Below are positions 16,392-25,976 of a stretch of DNA of 64,000 bases, piece by piece. This DNA comes from Roseomonas sp. OT10 (GTDB taxonomy: Bacteria > Pseudomonadota > Alphaproteobacteria > Acetobacterales > Acetobacteraceae): assembly GCF_020991085.1 (NCBI RefSeq), contig NZ_CP087719.1, forward strand, positions 4,360,001 to 4,424,000, in the 5' to 3' direction. Every line of letters starts with the position of its first letter. Position 1 is the stretch's first letter. Under the pieces are notes generated by a model that ran no database searches, was not told the origin of the DNA, and worked only from the letters and a program-made list of their open reading frames with translations. Position numbers and translations under genes: made by a program.

Positions 16392-16543
16392 GCCCACCCT
16401 TTCCCCGCTGCCCCCGCTGGAGGAGCCGTCCCCGGCGCGGGAAGCAGCATCGCCTGGGGCGGGAGGGGGTGCGCAAGGGGTGGGCCGCGCCGCGCATGGC
16501 GAGGCGCCGCGGCACGGAGGGGCTGGCCGACCCTCGCCGAGGC

Positions 16544-16960
16544 TCAGTCGCGGTAGTCGATGCCTTGCAGGGAACGGACCTGGTCGCGGGTCATGTTGAT
16601 GGTGATCCGCCGCTCGCCCGGGGTGAAGCGAAGCTGGTTCAGCGGCACGGACACGTACTTGTCGGTCAGGCCGAGGCGGTTTTCCACCTCGATCACCACG
16701 GTGACGATGCGGCCCTGGGCAGGGTCGATGATCAGGTCCTCGATCTCGCCGATCTCGACGTTGTCGGTGCTGTAGACGTCGCGGTCGATCAGCCGCTTGG
16801 CCGGCATGTGGCTGGCGTCGATCTGCATCCCGCGCCCCTGGGTCGCGGTCGGCGCCGGGGTGGCCGGTGCCTGGGCGGTCTGGGCCTGTGTGGCAGGGCC
16901 GAAGGTGGCCATCGGCGCGATGACGGCCGCGGCGAGCAGAAGCCGGTGCATGGTGTCCAT
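16544..16960 (-). CDS. Exported PRC-barrel domain protein
   Basis: A 138-residue protein with a signal peptide HRLLLAAAVIAPMATFGPATQA, a proline/alanine/threonine linker, then a PRC-barrel domain (about 50-138): IDRDVYSTDNVEIGEIEDLI followed by TVVIEVENRLGLTDKYVSVPL. PRC barrels are small adaptor domains; secreted alphaproteobacterial versions are common in periplasmic stress-linked proteins, but a precise function is not known. The start may be the ATG at 16960 or the one at 16951. It is divergent from the small membrane protein at 17084, with a shared 123-base promoter region. Confidence 0.75.
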   Translation of the reverse strand: MDTMHRLLLAAAVIAPMATFGPATQAQTAQAPATPAPTATQGRGMQIDASHMPAKRLIDRDVYSTDNVEIGEIEDLIIDPAQGRIVTVVIEVENRLGLTDKYVSVPLNQLRFTPGERRITINMTRDQVRSLQGIDYRD

Positions 16961-17083
16961 CCCGTGTTGTGTGATGCCGGCCGGAACGCCGCCACGACAG
17001 GAGGGGTTGCCCCGTCCCGTCCGGCGATGGCGAGATGTTTCGACACAGGAACCGGACTTGAACCCTCCGGCCGATGGGGCGAC

Positions 17084-17422
17084 ATGCGCAGCATGAGCGA
17101 CCACCGAGCCTCTCATCGCAACGCGGACCCCTTCGCGGCCGACCGTCAGCCCGTCCTCGACATGACCCCGGATGGGGAGTTCCGCACGCCGGCGCCGCCC
17201 GGACTGCTGGATCGGGTGCTGGCCCGGATCGGCGGGGTGGCGGCGCTGGTGGTGCTGGTCGTCGGCGGGCTGGTGGTGGCGGCGCTGGGCATGCTGATGC
17301 TCGGCCTGCTGTTGCCCGTGCTGCTGGTGGCCGGGCTGGTCGCCTCCGGGGTGTTCTGGTGGCGGCTGCGGCAGGCGCGGCGGTCGGGCCGTCCCATGGC
17401 CTTCATGGTGATGCGGCGCTGA
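17084..17422 (+). CDS. Small two-helix membrane protein, function unknown
   Basis: A 112-residue protein (or 109 if the ATG at 17093 is used) with a polar N-terminus of about 45 residues and one long hydrophobic stretch, VAALVVLVVGGLVVAALGMLMLGLLLPVLLVAGLVASGVFWW, that can form two membrane passes, then a basic tail QARRSGRP. The topology suggests a cytoplasmic-facing N- and C-terminus. I do not recognise a family. Its stop (TGA 17420-17422) overlaps the following reading frame, so the two may be co-translated. Confidence 0.55.
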   Translation: MRSMSDHRASHRNADPFAADRQPVLDMTPDGEFRTPAPPGLLDRVLARIGGVAALVVLVVGGLVVAALGMLMLGLLLPVLLVAGLVASGVFWWRLRQARRSGRPMAFMVMRR

Positions 17423-17751
17423 AGGCGCCGCCACCCTTCCAACCGGACCCCACGCGGCTCTACGAGGTTGGCCGCGGTGGCGTGGCCTATACCGATCCTG
17501 GGCGAGACCCGGTCGGGGTGGAGGCGCGTCGGCGGCGCGCCCTGCGTTGGTGGTGGGTGGCTCTGCTGCTGAACCTGGCGGCGGCCGGGATCGCGGGGCT
17601 GGGCTTCGTGCTGTTGCCGCGGACAGCCTCCGCCTGGCTGGGGCTGCTGCCGCTGGCCACCGCGCCACTGGTGGTGCTGGCACCGCTGCTGGGCCATGGC
17701 CGGCGGCGCCGGACACGGCACCGGAGCCGGCCCCGGGGGTTTTCCCGGTAG
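17419..17751 (+). CDS. Putative small membrane protein with unclear start
   Basis: An open frame directly after the previous gene. The product, from about FQPDPTRLYEVGRGGVAY onward, has a basic stretch ARRRRALR followed by two hydrophobic segments (WWWVALLLNLAAAGIAGLGFVLL and LLPLATAPLVVLAPLLG) and a basic tail, a plausible membrane protein. No ATG is available. A CTG at 17419 would overlap the upstream stop in the same style as the ATGA junctions nearby, and a GTG at 17482 is the first common start. It has no recognised homologue and could be non-coding. Confidence 0.4.
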   Translation: MKAPPPFQPDPTRLYEVGRGGVAYTDPGRDPVGVEARRRRALRWWWVALLLNLAAAGIAGLGFVLLPRTASAWLGLLPLATAPLVVLAPLLGHGRRRRTRHRSRPRGFSR

Positions 17752-18034
17752 GACCTCCGCCAGGGCCTGGAAGTCCTGCGCGGCCGCCTTCCGGGCCCGG
17801 TTCCGGGTGCTGCAGCAGGGCGGGCGCGTGGTGATCGCGGAGGGCAACCACGCGCGCCCCTCCGGCTTGCCTGCTCGAACGGGCTGAACCGGCTCCAGGG
17901 CACCCCCGGCCCGGCGATCGACTGGGCGGCGCATGAGGCGATCCAGCGTCAGGTGTACGTCCGCTGCGGTCCGCCCCGCTCCGCATGATACGGGCCGCTC
18001 GATGCCCTGATCCGTGCTGGCGTGGCGCCCGTGG
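17752..18034 (+). other. Intergenic stretch before repeat C; nothing convincing
   Basis: This part of the gap between 17751 and 18384 contains no supported gene. A short frame ending at the TGA near 17988 reads PGPAIDWAAHEAIQRQVY, which looks protein-like. It has no start and no family I recognise, so it may be a decayed gene end. Confidence 0.3.
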
Positions 18035-18357
18035 CCCGGGGGCAAGGCTCTGCCTCGCCCCCGTACCCCCACTCCGCCAGGACCCTGCGGGCCCTGGACC
18101 CGAAGGGCGCTGCCGCGCGGATGATTGCGACGGGGTCGAGGCGCCGAGGAGCCATGCTCCTCGGCGGGTACGGCTACCGCACTCGCGGACGCCTACAACT
18201 CTTTTCTGGAGTCCCGCCTGTCCACGCTCCGTCAGGGTTTAGCCCGGAGGCTGACGCCCACCGGAAGCGCCAGACTCCCAGCGGGGACCGGGGCCCGCTT
18301 GTGGCCCCGGCAGGGGAGGGTCTGGGAGGGGACAGCGTCCCCTCCCGGTCCGCCGCC
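18035..18357 (+). repeat. Structured intergenic repeat, copy C (most regular)
   Basis: This copy has the cleanest stems. Hairpin 1 is at 18038-18062 (GGGGGCAAGGC/GCCTCGCCCCC), then a CCAGG...CCCTGG stem. Hairpin 3 is at 18142-18166, a perfect 11-bp stem CGCCGAGGAGC/GCTCCTCGGCG around CAT. A CGTCAG/CTGACG stem follows near 18230-18256, then CCGGGGCC/GGCCCCGG at 18288-18310 and a terminal perfect 10-bp hairpin at 18324-18346 (GGGAGGGGAC/GTCCCCTCCC). It sits between converging genes ending at 17751 and 18385. Confidence 0.88.
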
Positions 18358-18384
18358 CCTTCGGCGCCCTGACGGTCCCGACCG

Positions 18385-18819
18385 TCAGCGGCCGTCGGCG
18401 CGGGCGGCGATCTCGCGGAACCGCCGGCGCACCACCTCGGGCAGGCCCTCCGGGATGGCTGCCGCCGAGGCCAGGGCATCGCCCACCTGGATCAGCATCA
18501 CCATTCCCATGGCATAGTGCGGGATGCACCTGATGCCGTAGAAGCCCGGCTCGGTGAAGGCGACCTCGATCTCCTCGTTGATCTGGCCCTTGAAGGGCCG
18601 TGCCCCGGCCGGCAGCATCTCGGGCATCGAGGCGGCGTTGTGCGTCACGTGGGTGGCGCGGAACCGCACCCGGTCGCCGGGCGCAAGGCGCAGGTAGTCC
18701 GGCTCGTACACCATCCCGCCGGTTTCATTGCGGTTCAGCATCCGCACCTCGTACAGCTCGGCCAGGGCGGGCCCGGCGGTGGCGGCAAGCAGCAGGACGG
18801 CCGGCAGAAGCGGGCGCAT
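18385..18819 (-). CDS. Pseudoazurin (blue copper protein)
   Basis: A 144-residue cupredoxin with a signal peptide ending ATAGPALA-E (residue 20). The copper ligands are H60, C98, H101 and M106; subtracting the 20-residue signal gives 40, 78, 81 and 86, exactly the positions known for mature pseudoazurin. The core LRLAPGDRVRFRATHVTHNA and YGIRCIPHYAMGM are typical. It carries electrons in the periplasm, classically to nitrite reductase or cytochrome c peroxidase. It begins 11 bases after the B12-type importer ATPase on the same strand, so it probably shares the riboswitch-controlled transcript, an unexpected partner. Confidence 0.88.
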   Translation of the reverse strand: MRPLLPAVLLLAATAGPALAELYEVRMLNRNETGGMVYEPDYLRLAPGDRVRFRATHVTHNAASMPEMLPAGARPFKGQINEEIEVAFTEPGFYGIRCIPHYAMGMVMLIQVGDALASAAAIPEGLPEVVRRRFREIAARADGR

Positions 18820-18830
18820 GGACGGCTCCT

Positions 18831-19591
<761 letters not shown>

Positions 19592-19595
<4 letters not shown>

Positions 19596-20659
19596 CGCGC
19601 CGGCCGCCCGCGCAGCAGGATCACGGCGAAGACGGGGGCGCCCACCAACGCGGTGATCACCCCGATCGGCAGCACCTGGCCGCGCACCAGGGTCCGCGAC
19701 ACCACGTCCGCCGCGATCAGGAACATCGCCCCGATCAGCGCCGAGGCCGGCACCAGCCGCGCGTGCCGCGCGCCCACCAGGAAACGGGCGGCATGCGGGA
19801 TGACCAGTCCGACGAAGCCGATGGCGCCGACGATGCTGACCATCACGGCGGTGGCGAGCGAGGCGCCGCCCACCAGCAGCACCTGCACCCGCCGCACCGG
19901 CACGCCGAGCGAGGCGGCGGAATCGGCGCCGAAGGTGAAGGCGTCCAGCGCGCGGGCGTGCCAGAGGCAGAGCAGCGTCACCGCCAGCGCCACCGGCACG
20001 GCCGTGCCGACATTGTCCCAGCGCGCGCCGCTGAGGTTGCCCATCAGCCAGAACATGATGCCGCGCGCCTGCTCGGCGCTGGCGGAGCGGGTGATGATGA
20101 AGGCGGTGAGGGCATTGAAGAGCTGCGAGCCCGCGATGCCCGCCAGCACGATCTGCCCGGCGGCGCGCAGCCCCGCCCCGCCGCCCGCGGCGCGCGCGAG
20201 GCCGGCGACCAGGGCGAAGGCGAGCAGCGACCCGGCGAAGGCCCCCAGGGAGAGCGACACCGCCCCCGCGCCCACCCCCGCCACCGTCACCAGCACCGCC
20301 CCGGTGGAGGCGCCGGCCGAGATGCCCAGCAGGTAGGGGTCGGCCAGCGTGTTGCGCAGCAGCGCCTGCAGGATCACGCCCGAGACGGCGAGGCCCGCGC
20401 CGCAACAGCCGGCGACGATGGCGCGCGTCAGGCGGTAGTTCCAGACGATGCCCTGGTCGATGCGGTCGAGCGCGTAGCCGGCCCCGAGCAGGCGGTTGGC
20501 CAGGGTCTGCCACACCGTCGCGACGGGGATCGGCGTCTCGCCGATGCAGACCCCCGCCAGGACCGCCGCCGCCAGCAGGGCGGCGATCCAGCCGCCGTGC
20601 AGCAGTGCCCGGCCGGCCAGCCGGGCGACGGCCCCTGCCTCGATGGCGCTGCCGCTCAA
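19592..20659 (-). CDS. ABC importer permease, FecCD/BtuC type
   Basis: About 355 residues with roughly nine or ten membrane segments and the FecCD family blocks WNYRLTRAIVAGCCGAGLAVSG, NTLADPYLLGISAGASTGAV, and GAIGFVGLVIPHAARFLVG. It forms the inner-membrane channel with the ATPase. I place the start at a TTG (20659) overlapping the binding-protein stop as TTGA; no upstream ATG in this frame precedes real homology. The gene order is binding protein, permease, ATPase, each overlapping, which implies one operon. Confidence 0.82.
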
Positions 20660-21669
20660 CGCGGGATCCGGGCCATCGCCTCGGTCAGGGCCTCCAGCCC
20701 GCCGACCAGCCGGAGGGTCGCCTGCATGGCATGGGCATCGAGGATGACGATGCGGTTCTGCTTCACCGCCTCCATCTCCCGCGTCACCGGGTCGGAGCGC
20801 AGGAAGGCGAGCTTCTTCTCGATGTCGTCGGCGGGGAAGCGGCGGCGGTCCATCCGCGCGGCGACGATCACCGAGGGGTTGGCGCGGGCGATGGTTTCCC
20901 ACCCCACGGTGGGCCACTCCTCGTCCGACTGCACGACGTTGCGGATGCCCAGCGTGCGCATCATGTAGCCAGGGATGCCCTTCTGCCCGGCGACATAGGG
21001 GTCGAGATCCAGGTCGGCGGAGGAGAACCAGAACACCGCCGAGGCATCGGGCAGGTTCAGCGCGCGGATGCGGGCGACCGCCGCCGCCTCCCGCGCGCGC
21101 AGCCCGGCCACCAGCGCCGTGCCCTGATCCTGCCGGTCCACGATCTGCGCGAGCTGGGCGATGCCCTTGTACAGCGCCTCCGTGCCGAAGGGGGCGGTGC
21201 GGGTGCCGTCGGCGCCGACCAGGTTGTTCTTACCCTCGCAATCGGGGGGCATGACGTAGGTGGGGGCGCCCAGCTCGTGGAACTGCTCGCGCGTGCCCAC
21301 GACGCCCTGCTTGCCGATCATCCACTCGAACTGCGTCCCGACCAGGCCGGGCCGCCTGTTGATGACGGCCTCGAAGCTGGGCGCGTTGTCGGCGATGCGC
21401 GGCACGCGGGCGTTCTGCTCGGCGAATTCCGGCAGCACGGCGCTGAACCACAGCGAGGTGCCGGCCATGCGGTCGCCCGCGCCGAGGGCGTAGAGGATCT
21501 CGGTCACCGACTGGCCGATGGTGACGATGTTCCGCGGCGCCGCGTCGAAGCGCAGCGTATAGCCGCAATTCTCGACCTGCAGCGGATAGCGCGTCGGCTC
21601 AGCGGCTGCGGGCAGCGTCCAGGAGGCAAGGCAGGCAGCCGCGAGCGCGGCGATGCGTGGAAAGGCCAT
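20656..21669 (-). CDS. Periplasmic binding protein of the corrinoid-type ABC importer
   Basis: A 337-residue BtuF/FepB-type helical-backbone binding protein. A signal peptide AALAAACLASWTLPAAA precedes the binding fold. The first lobe has NIVTIGQSVTEILYALGAGDR, where the family usually has a conserved T/S-E-I, and the second lobe ends with VVQSDEEWPTVGWETI. Two cysteines (ENCGY and PPDCEGK) could form a disulfide. The ATG at 21669 is used because the signal peptide begins there. It is the first gene downstream of the cobalamin riboswitch, so corrinoid is the probable ligand. Confidence 0.8.
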   Translation of the reverse strand: MAFPRIAALAAACLASWTLPAAAEPTRYPLQVENCGYTLRFDAAPRNIVTIGQSVTEILYALGAGDRMAGTSLWFSAVLPEFAEQNARVPRIADNAPSFEAVINRRPGLVGTQFEWMIGKQGVVGTREQFHELGAPTYVMPPDCEGKNNLVGADGTRTAPFGTEALYKGIAQLAQIVDRQDQGTALVAGLRAREAAAVARIRALNLPDASAVFWFSSADLDLDPYVAGQKGIPGYMMRTLGIRNVVQSDEEWPTVGWETIARANPSVIVAARMDRRRFPADDIEKKLAFLRSDPVTREMEAVKQNRIVILDAHAMQATLRLVGGLEALTEAMARIPR

Positions 21670-21823
21670 GGGGTCTGTCTCCGGAGGGGCTGCCGGAGGA
21701 TCGGATAGGGGACGAAGGCGCGGCCCACCCCGCCACACGGGCGGGACGCCGCAGCTGCGCGCGTCGCGAACGGACCATCAGCACCCCTCCCCCGGACACC
21801 CCGCCGGCTGGTTCACGCAAGCA

Positions 21824-22012
21824 TGCCGGCAGGTCTCCTGACTGGCGGGTCAGCGCCCGATCCGACCTTCCCAGGGGACGGGCCCCCAGTGGTGTGCGCG
21901 GATCAGGCTCGCCGCCTACAGTTGCGGGGGCAGTCCCGGTTCACGTCCCGCGCGTCCTGCGACGCCCGGATCGTGGCGGGTTCCCTATTAATCCCTTTCG
22001 GAAACCGACGGG
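21824..22012 (-). promoter_or_regulatory. Cobalamin riboswitch
   Basis: Read on the minus strand, the leader holds the cobalamin-riboswitch core blocks in order: AATAGGGAA, GGGACTGCCCCCGCAACTGT, GGCGGCGAG, CCACTGG, CTGGGAAGG, and CCAGTCAGGAGACCTGCC near the 3' end (21824-21845). This places adenosylcobalamin-responsive control about 155 bases before the importer binding-protein gene. A GC-rich hairpin at 21729-21745 (CCCGCC/GGCGGG) may belong to the expression platform. By family knowledge, high cobalamin would turn expression off. The block order makes the call strong even though the exact 5' boundary is approximate. Confidence 0.93.
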
Positions 22013-22233
22013 ATCGCGCTTAGCGGATGGGGCGCGCGGCGGCAAGCTGGCCCGGCATCGCCCCGTGGGGCCACGCCACCGCCTCCATGCGGGAATCGAC
22101 GCATCCGCGGCCTTTCCCATTGCCCTGCGGCCGCCGCTTCGCTGGACTTCCCCCGGCGGGTGCGGCACGGCCGCCCCGGAACACAGACCGACCGGAGCGG
22201 TGCGCCGCGGCCGGCGCAGGAGGAAGAGCGTCC

Positions 22234-23226
22234 ATGCCCGGCACCCGTTTGACCCGCCGCCTCGCCGCGCGCCTGCTCGGCACCGCCGCGCTGGGGGCGG
22301 CCGCCCTGCGGCCCGCGGCGGCCCAGGCCCCCTGGCCCAGCCGGCCGATCCGGCTGGTCGTCCCCTTCGGCGCCGGCACCAGCACGGACATCATGAGCCG
22401 GCTGGTCACGCCGCACATGGCGCAGACGCTGGGGCAGCCGATCGTGGTGGAGAACCGCCCCGGCGCCGGCGGCGTGGTGGGCTCCGAGGTGGTCGCGAAG
22501 TCGCCGCCCGACGGCCATACGCTGGTGATGGGCTCCATCGCCTCGCATTCGGTGAACGCGTCGCTGATGCCGAACCTGCCCTATGACATCCTGCGCGACT
22601 TCACGCCGATCTCGCTGGTCACCACCGCGCCGAACCTGCTGGTGGTGGGGCCGCAGGTGCCGGCGAGGACGCTGCCGGAGTTCATCGCCTGGGCGAAGAC
22701 GCAGACCAGCGTCACCTTCGCCTCCGCGGGGAACGGCACCTCCTCGCACCTGGCGGGGGAGCTGCTGAAGCTGCGCACGGGCGCCCCGCTGGAGCACGTT
22801 CCCTACCGCGCCGCCGCCCAGGCGCTGACGGACGTGGTGGCCGGGCACGTGCCCATGACGATCTACCAGGTGACGGCGCTGCTGCCCTTCGTGCGGGAGG
22901 GCAGGCTGCGCGCGCTCGCCGCGACCTCGGCGCAGCGCCTGCCCTGGACGCCGGACGTACCCACCGCCATGGAGCAGGGGATCGCCGATTTCGACGTCTC
23001 CGCCTGGCACGGGCTGTTCGGCCCGGCGAGGCTGCCGGACGCCATCCGCGACCGGGCCCATGCCGCGCTGAAGGGCGCGCTGGAGGCGCCGGAGCTGCGG
23101 CCGCAGCTGCTGGAGCAGGGGCTGGAGCCGGTGGGCATGCCGCCCGACGCCTTCCGCGACTTCCTGAAGGGGGACATCGCCAAATGGGCCGAGGTGGTCC
23201 GCATCTCCGGTGCCCGGGCGGATTGA
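22234..23226 (+). CDS. TctC/Bug-type solute receptor
   Basis: A 330-residue tripartite tricarboxylate transporter receptor. The signal peptide is followed by WPSRPIRLVVPFGAGTSTDIMSRL and VVENRPGAGGVVGSEVVAKSPPDGHTLV, the hallmark Bug blocks (residues about 35-95). The ATG at 22234 follows GGAGGAAGAG. Bug proteins bind carboxylates or aromatic acids in the periplasm for TctAB; no tctA or tctB lies in the window, so it works with other components or only senses. It is followed by the AtuA pair, a recurrent neighbour arrangement. Confidence 0.88.
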   Translation: MPGTRLTRRLAARLLGTAALGAAALRPAAAQAPWPSRPIRLVVPFGAGTSTDIMSRLVTPHMAQTLGQPIVVENRPGAGGVVGSEVVAKSPPDGHTLVMGSIASHSVNASLMPNLPYDILRDFTPISLVTTAPNLLVVGPQVPARTLPEFIAWAKTQTSVTFASAGNGTSSHLAGELLKLRTGAPLEHVPYRAAAQALTDVVAGHVPMTIYQVTALLPFVREGRLRALAATSAQRLPWTPDVPTAMEQGIADFDVSAWHGLFGPARLPDAIRDRAHAALKGALEAPELRPQLLEQGLEPVGMPPDAFRDFLKGDIAKWAEVVRISGARAD

Positions 23227-23236
23227 GGCCGGCGCC

Positions 23237-24616
23237 ATGACCGACCTGTTGCGCATCGGCTGCGGCTCCGGCTTCTCGGGCGACCGGGTGGACGCGCCCG
23301 GCCCCGTGGTCGCCGCCCTGGCGGAATCCGGCGGCCCGGCCGCGCTGATGCTGGAGGTGCTGGGCGAGCGCACCCTGGCCCTGGCGCAGCGCGAGCGGCG
23401 TGCCAACCCCGAGGCCGGCTACGAGCCGGCGCTGGAGGTGCTGTTCCGCCCCATCCTGGCGCGCTGCGTCGCGTCCGGCATCCCCATCGTCACCAATGGT
23501 GGCGCGGCGAACCCGCGCGGCGCGGCGCGGGCCGTGCAGCGGCTGGCAGCGGAGCTCGGCCTCGCCGCCCTGCGCATCGGCGTGGTCGAGGGCGACGACG
23601 TGCGCGGCACCGACGCGCTGGACGACCTGGAACCCTGGGAGGGCGAGGCCGGCGCCGTGCTGGACCCGGCCCAGGTGATCGCGGCCAATGTCTACCTCGG
23701 TGCCGCGCCGATCGCCGAGGCGCTGCGGGCCGGCGCGCAGGTGGTGATCACCGGCCGCGCCGCGGACCCGGCGCTCGCCCTCGGGCCGATGCTCGCGCAT
23801 TTCGGCTGGGACTGGCAGGACTGGGACAGGCTCGCCGCGGGGACCGCCTGCGGCCACCTGCTGGAATGCGGCAGCCAGGTCACCGGCGGCTACTTCGCCG
23901 ATCCCGGGCGCAAGGACGTGCCCGACCTGCACGCGGTCGGCTTCCCCATCGCCGAGATCGACGCCGATGGCGGCTTCGTCGTCACCAAGCCGCCGGGCAC
24001 GGGCGGGCTGGTGGACCTGCGCACGGTGAAGGAGCAGCTGCTCTACGAGCTGCACGACCCCGCCGCCTACCTTACCCCCGACGTGGTGCTGGACGTCACG
24101 GGCGTCTCGCTGGAGCAGGAGGGGCGCGACCGCGTGCGGGTGCGCGGCTGCCGCGGCCGGCCAAGGCCGGAGCGGCTGAAGGCCACGGTCAGCCTGCCTG
24201 GCGGCTGGCTGGGCGAGGGCGAGATCTCCTATGCCGGCCCGAATGCCCGCGCCCGCGCCGCCCTGGCGGGCAGGGTGCTGACGGAGCGGCTGCGGCAGCT
24301 GGGCATCGCGGGACGCTCGCGGATCGACCTGATCGGCGTGGTCAGCGTCTTCGACGGCGATGACGGGGCGCTGGGGCGCCAGGATTTCCGGACCGACCCG
24401 CCCGACGTGCGCCTGCGCCTCGCCGTCGCGACGGAGACGCGCGAGGCGGCGGAGCGCGCGGCGCGGGAGGTGCTGTCGCTGCTCTGCTGCGGCCCGGCCG
24501 GGGGCGGCGGGGCCAGGACCCGGGTGGTGGACCGGATCCGCACCCTGTCCTTCATGGTCCCGCGCGAGCGGGTGCGGCCGGGCGTGACGCTGCTGGAGAT
24601 GGGAGAGCCCGCATGA
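23237..24616 (+). CDS. AtuA family protein (acyclic terpene utilisation)
   Basis: A 459-residue AtuA (DUF1446) protein. Typical blocks are LRIGCGSGFSGDR at the start, IPIVTNGGAANPRG (about 78), VITGRAADPALALGPMLAHFGW (about 168) and GHLLECGSQVTGGYFADPG (about 205). AtuA is required for citronellol/geraniol utilisation in Pseudomonas, but most family members have no measured reaction. The ATG at 23237 begins ten bases after the receptor stop. The C-terminal domain found fused in some AtuA proteins is encoded separately by the next gene here. Confidence 0.85.
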   Translation: MTDLLRIGCGSGFSGDRVDAPGPVVAALAESGGPAALMLEVLGERTLALAQRERRANPEAGYEPALEVLFRPILARCVASGIPIVTNGGAANPRGAARAVQRLAAELGLAALRIGVVEGDDVRGTDALDDLEPWEGEAGAVLDPAQVIAANVYLGAAPIAEALRAGAQVVITGRAADPALALGPMLAHFGWDWQDWDRLAAGTACGHLLECGSQVTGGYFADPGRKDVPDLHAVGFPIAEIDADGGFVVTKPPGTGGLVDLRTVKEQLLYELHDPAAYLTPDVVLDVTGVSLEQEGRDRVRVRGCRGRPRPERLKATVSLPGGWLGEGEISYAGPNARARAALAGRVLTERLRQLGIAGRSRIDLIGVVSVFDGDDGALGRQDFRTDPPDVRLRLAVATETREAAERAAREVLSLLCCGPAGGGGARTRVVDRIRTLSFMVPRERVRPGVTLLEMGEPA

Positions 24617-24957
24617 CCGCCGTCCCGCTGCACCGGATCGCCCATGCGCGGGCGGGGGACAAGGGCAACCGGCTGAACATCGCGCTCTTCGCCGACCGGC
24701 CGGAGCTCGTGCCGCTGCTGGCGGAGCAGGTCACCGAGGCCCGCGTCCTGGCCCGCTTCGCCCATCGCGGCACCACCCGGGTCCGCCGCTATGACCTGCC
24801 GGGGCTGGGCGGGTTCAACTTCGTCCTCGACGACGTGCTGCAAGGCGGCGTCAACGGCGCGCTGAACCTCGATGGGCACGGCAAGACCCTGTCCTTCCAC
24901 CTGCTCGGGCTGGAGGTGGAGGTGCCGGAGGCGCTGCTGCGCGGCGCGCCGGGATAG
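24613..24957 (+). CDS. AtuA C-terminal-like domain protein
   Basis: A 114-residue protein beginning HRIAHARAGDKGNRLNIALFA, the signature of the small domain that is fused to the C-terminus of AtuA in other bacteria, followed by LGGFNFVLDDVLQGGVNGALNLD. It overlaps atuA by four bases (ATGA), so the two chains are probably made together and form one complex. Its activity is not known. The downstream neighbour converges, with a short GC-rich gap. Confidence 0.85.
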   Translation: MTAVPLHRIAHARAGDKGNRLNIALFADRPELVPLLAEQVTEARVLARFAHRGTTRVRRYDLPGLGGFNFVLDDVLQGGVNGALNLDGHGKTLSFHLLGLEVEVPEALLRGAPG

Positions 24958-24970
24958 GGCACCCGCCGCG

Positions 24971-24984
24971 GGCGGGGCCCCGCC
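24971..24984. terminator. GC palindrome between converging genes
   Basis: GGCGGGGCCCCGCC is a perfect 14-base palindrome between the AtuA-like gene stop (24957) and the LysR gene stop (25029). It may act as a two-way termination stem in this GC-rich genome. There is no run of T residues. Confidence 0.3.
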
Positions 24985-25028
24985 GGCCGGCGCGCCCGGC
25001 ATGCGGGGGCCGACGGGGCGGCGCCGCG

Positions 25029-25967
25029 TCAGATGAGGGTGTGGTACTGCGCCTTGCGCGACAGCAGCTCCTGCAGGTGGCCCCGCAGGATGCCGTGCAG
25101 CCGTTCCGCCAGGAGCATGTCGAAGCCGCCGCGGCGTTCCAGGACGATCTGCCGCGTGATCGGCGGCTCGATGATCCGCCGCACGTCGACGAGGCCGGCG
25201 GCATACTCGTCCGCGATGTTGAACGGCGCGATCACCGAGCTGCCGAGCCCCTCCATGACGGCGCGGACGATCGGGCTCAGCCCGTCGATCTCCAGCACGA
25301 CGTTCAGCGCGATGTCGAGGTCGCTCGCGACATGGTCGACCAGGTCGCGGACGGGCCGCCCGATGGAGGGCAGCACCAGCGGCTCCCGCGCCAGCTCGGC
25401 GAAGCGGATGACGGGATTGGCGTCCGGGCGTCGCCCGAGCGGCGCCACGAAGACCATGTCCTCCCAGGCCAGCGGGGCGCTCGCGACCTGCCGGTCGGTG
25501 CTGAGGTTGACGGCGAGGTCGACGGCCCCGCTCAGGACCATGGCATGGCTCTCGCGCGTCCCCGCCTCGATGATGTGCAGGGAGACATCGGGCAGGCTGT
25601 CCCGGACCGCCATGACCAGCGGCAGCGTCAGGCTGCTTGCCAGCGAGGGGATGAAGGCGATGCGGATCGTCCGGTTAGCGCGCCGTGTCCCGTCGGGGTG
25701 GAAGCTCCGCATCTCCAGCTCGGCCTGGCTCGCCTGATCGAGCATCAGGCCCGCATGGCGCAGCAGGGCGGCTCCCGCCTCGGTCACCCGCACGCCGCGC
25801 CGGGAGCGCAGGAGGAGGCGGACGTCGAGCAGCCGCTCCAGCTCCGCCATGTGATGGCTCAGCGCGGGCTGCGCGACCCGGATCGCCCGGGCGGCGGCCG
25901 ACACAGAGCCGTGCTCCGCCACGGCACGGAAGTAGAGCAGGCGGCGGAGGTCGACGGCCCCGATCAT
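25029..25967 (-). CDS. LysR-family transcriptional regulator
   Basis: A 312-residue LysR regulator. The winged helix-turn-helix is at the N-terminus: LRRLLYFRAVAEHGSVSAAARAIRVAQPALSHHMAELE (about 6-43). The effector domain follows from about residue 90 (IRIAFIPSLASSLTLPLV). It starts at the ATG at 25967 and is transcribed away from the RraA-led catabolic genes, the classic arrangement for a LysR activator. A perfect inverted repeat lies ten bases upstream. The ligand cannot be predicted, but the target genes suggest a ring-cleavage product or related oxo-acid. Confidence 0.9.
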   Translation of the reverse strand: MIGAVDLRRLLYFRAVAEHGSVSAAARAIRVAQPALSHHMAELERLLDVRLLLRSRRGVRVTEAGAALLRHAGLMLDQASQAELEMRSFHPDGTRRANRTIRIAFIPSLASSLTLPLVMAVRDSLPDVSLHIIEAGTRESHAMVLSGAVDLAVNLSTDRQVASAPLAWEDMVFVAPLGRRPDANPVIRFAELAREPLVLPSIGRPVRDLVDHVASDLDIALNVVLEIDGLSPIVRAVMEGLGSSVIAPFNIADEYAAGLVDVRRIIEPPITRQIVLERRGGFDMLLAERLHGILRGHLQELLSRKAQYHTLI

Positions 25968-25976
25968 GTCCGCCCT

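Noticed and set aside
17878-17990. Short frame reading PGPAIDWAAHEAIQRQVY as a gene
   Set aside because: No start codon, no family and no neighbours that explain it; kept only as a possible decayed fragment.
18142-18166. Hairpin 3 of the repeat as a simple rho-independent terminator
   Set aside because: There is no T run after it and it lies inside a longer series of conserved stems, so a single-terminator reading does not explain the element.
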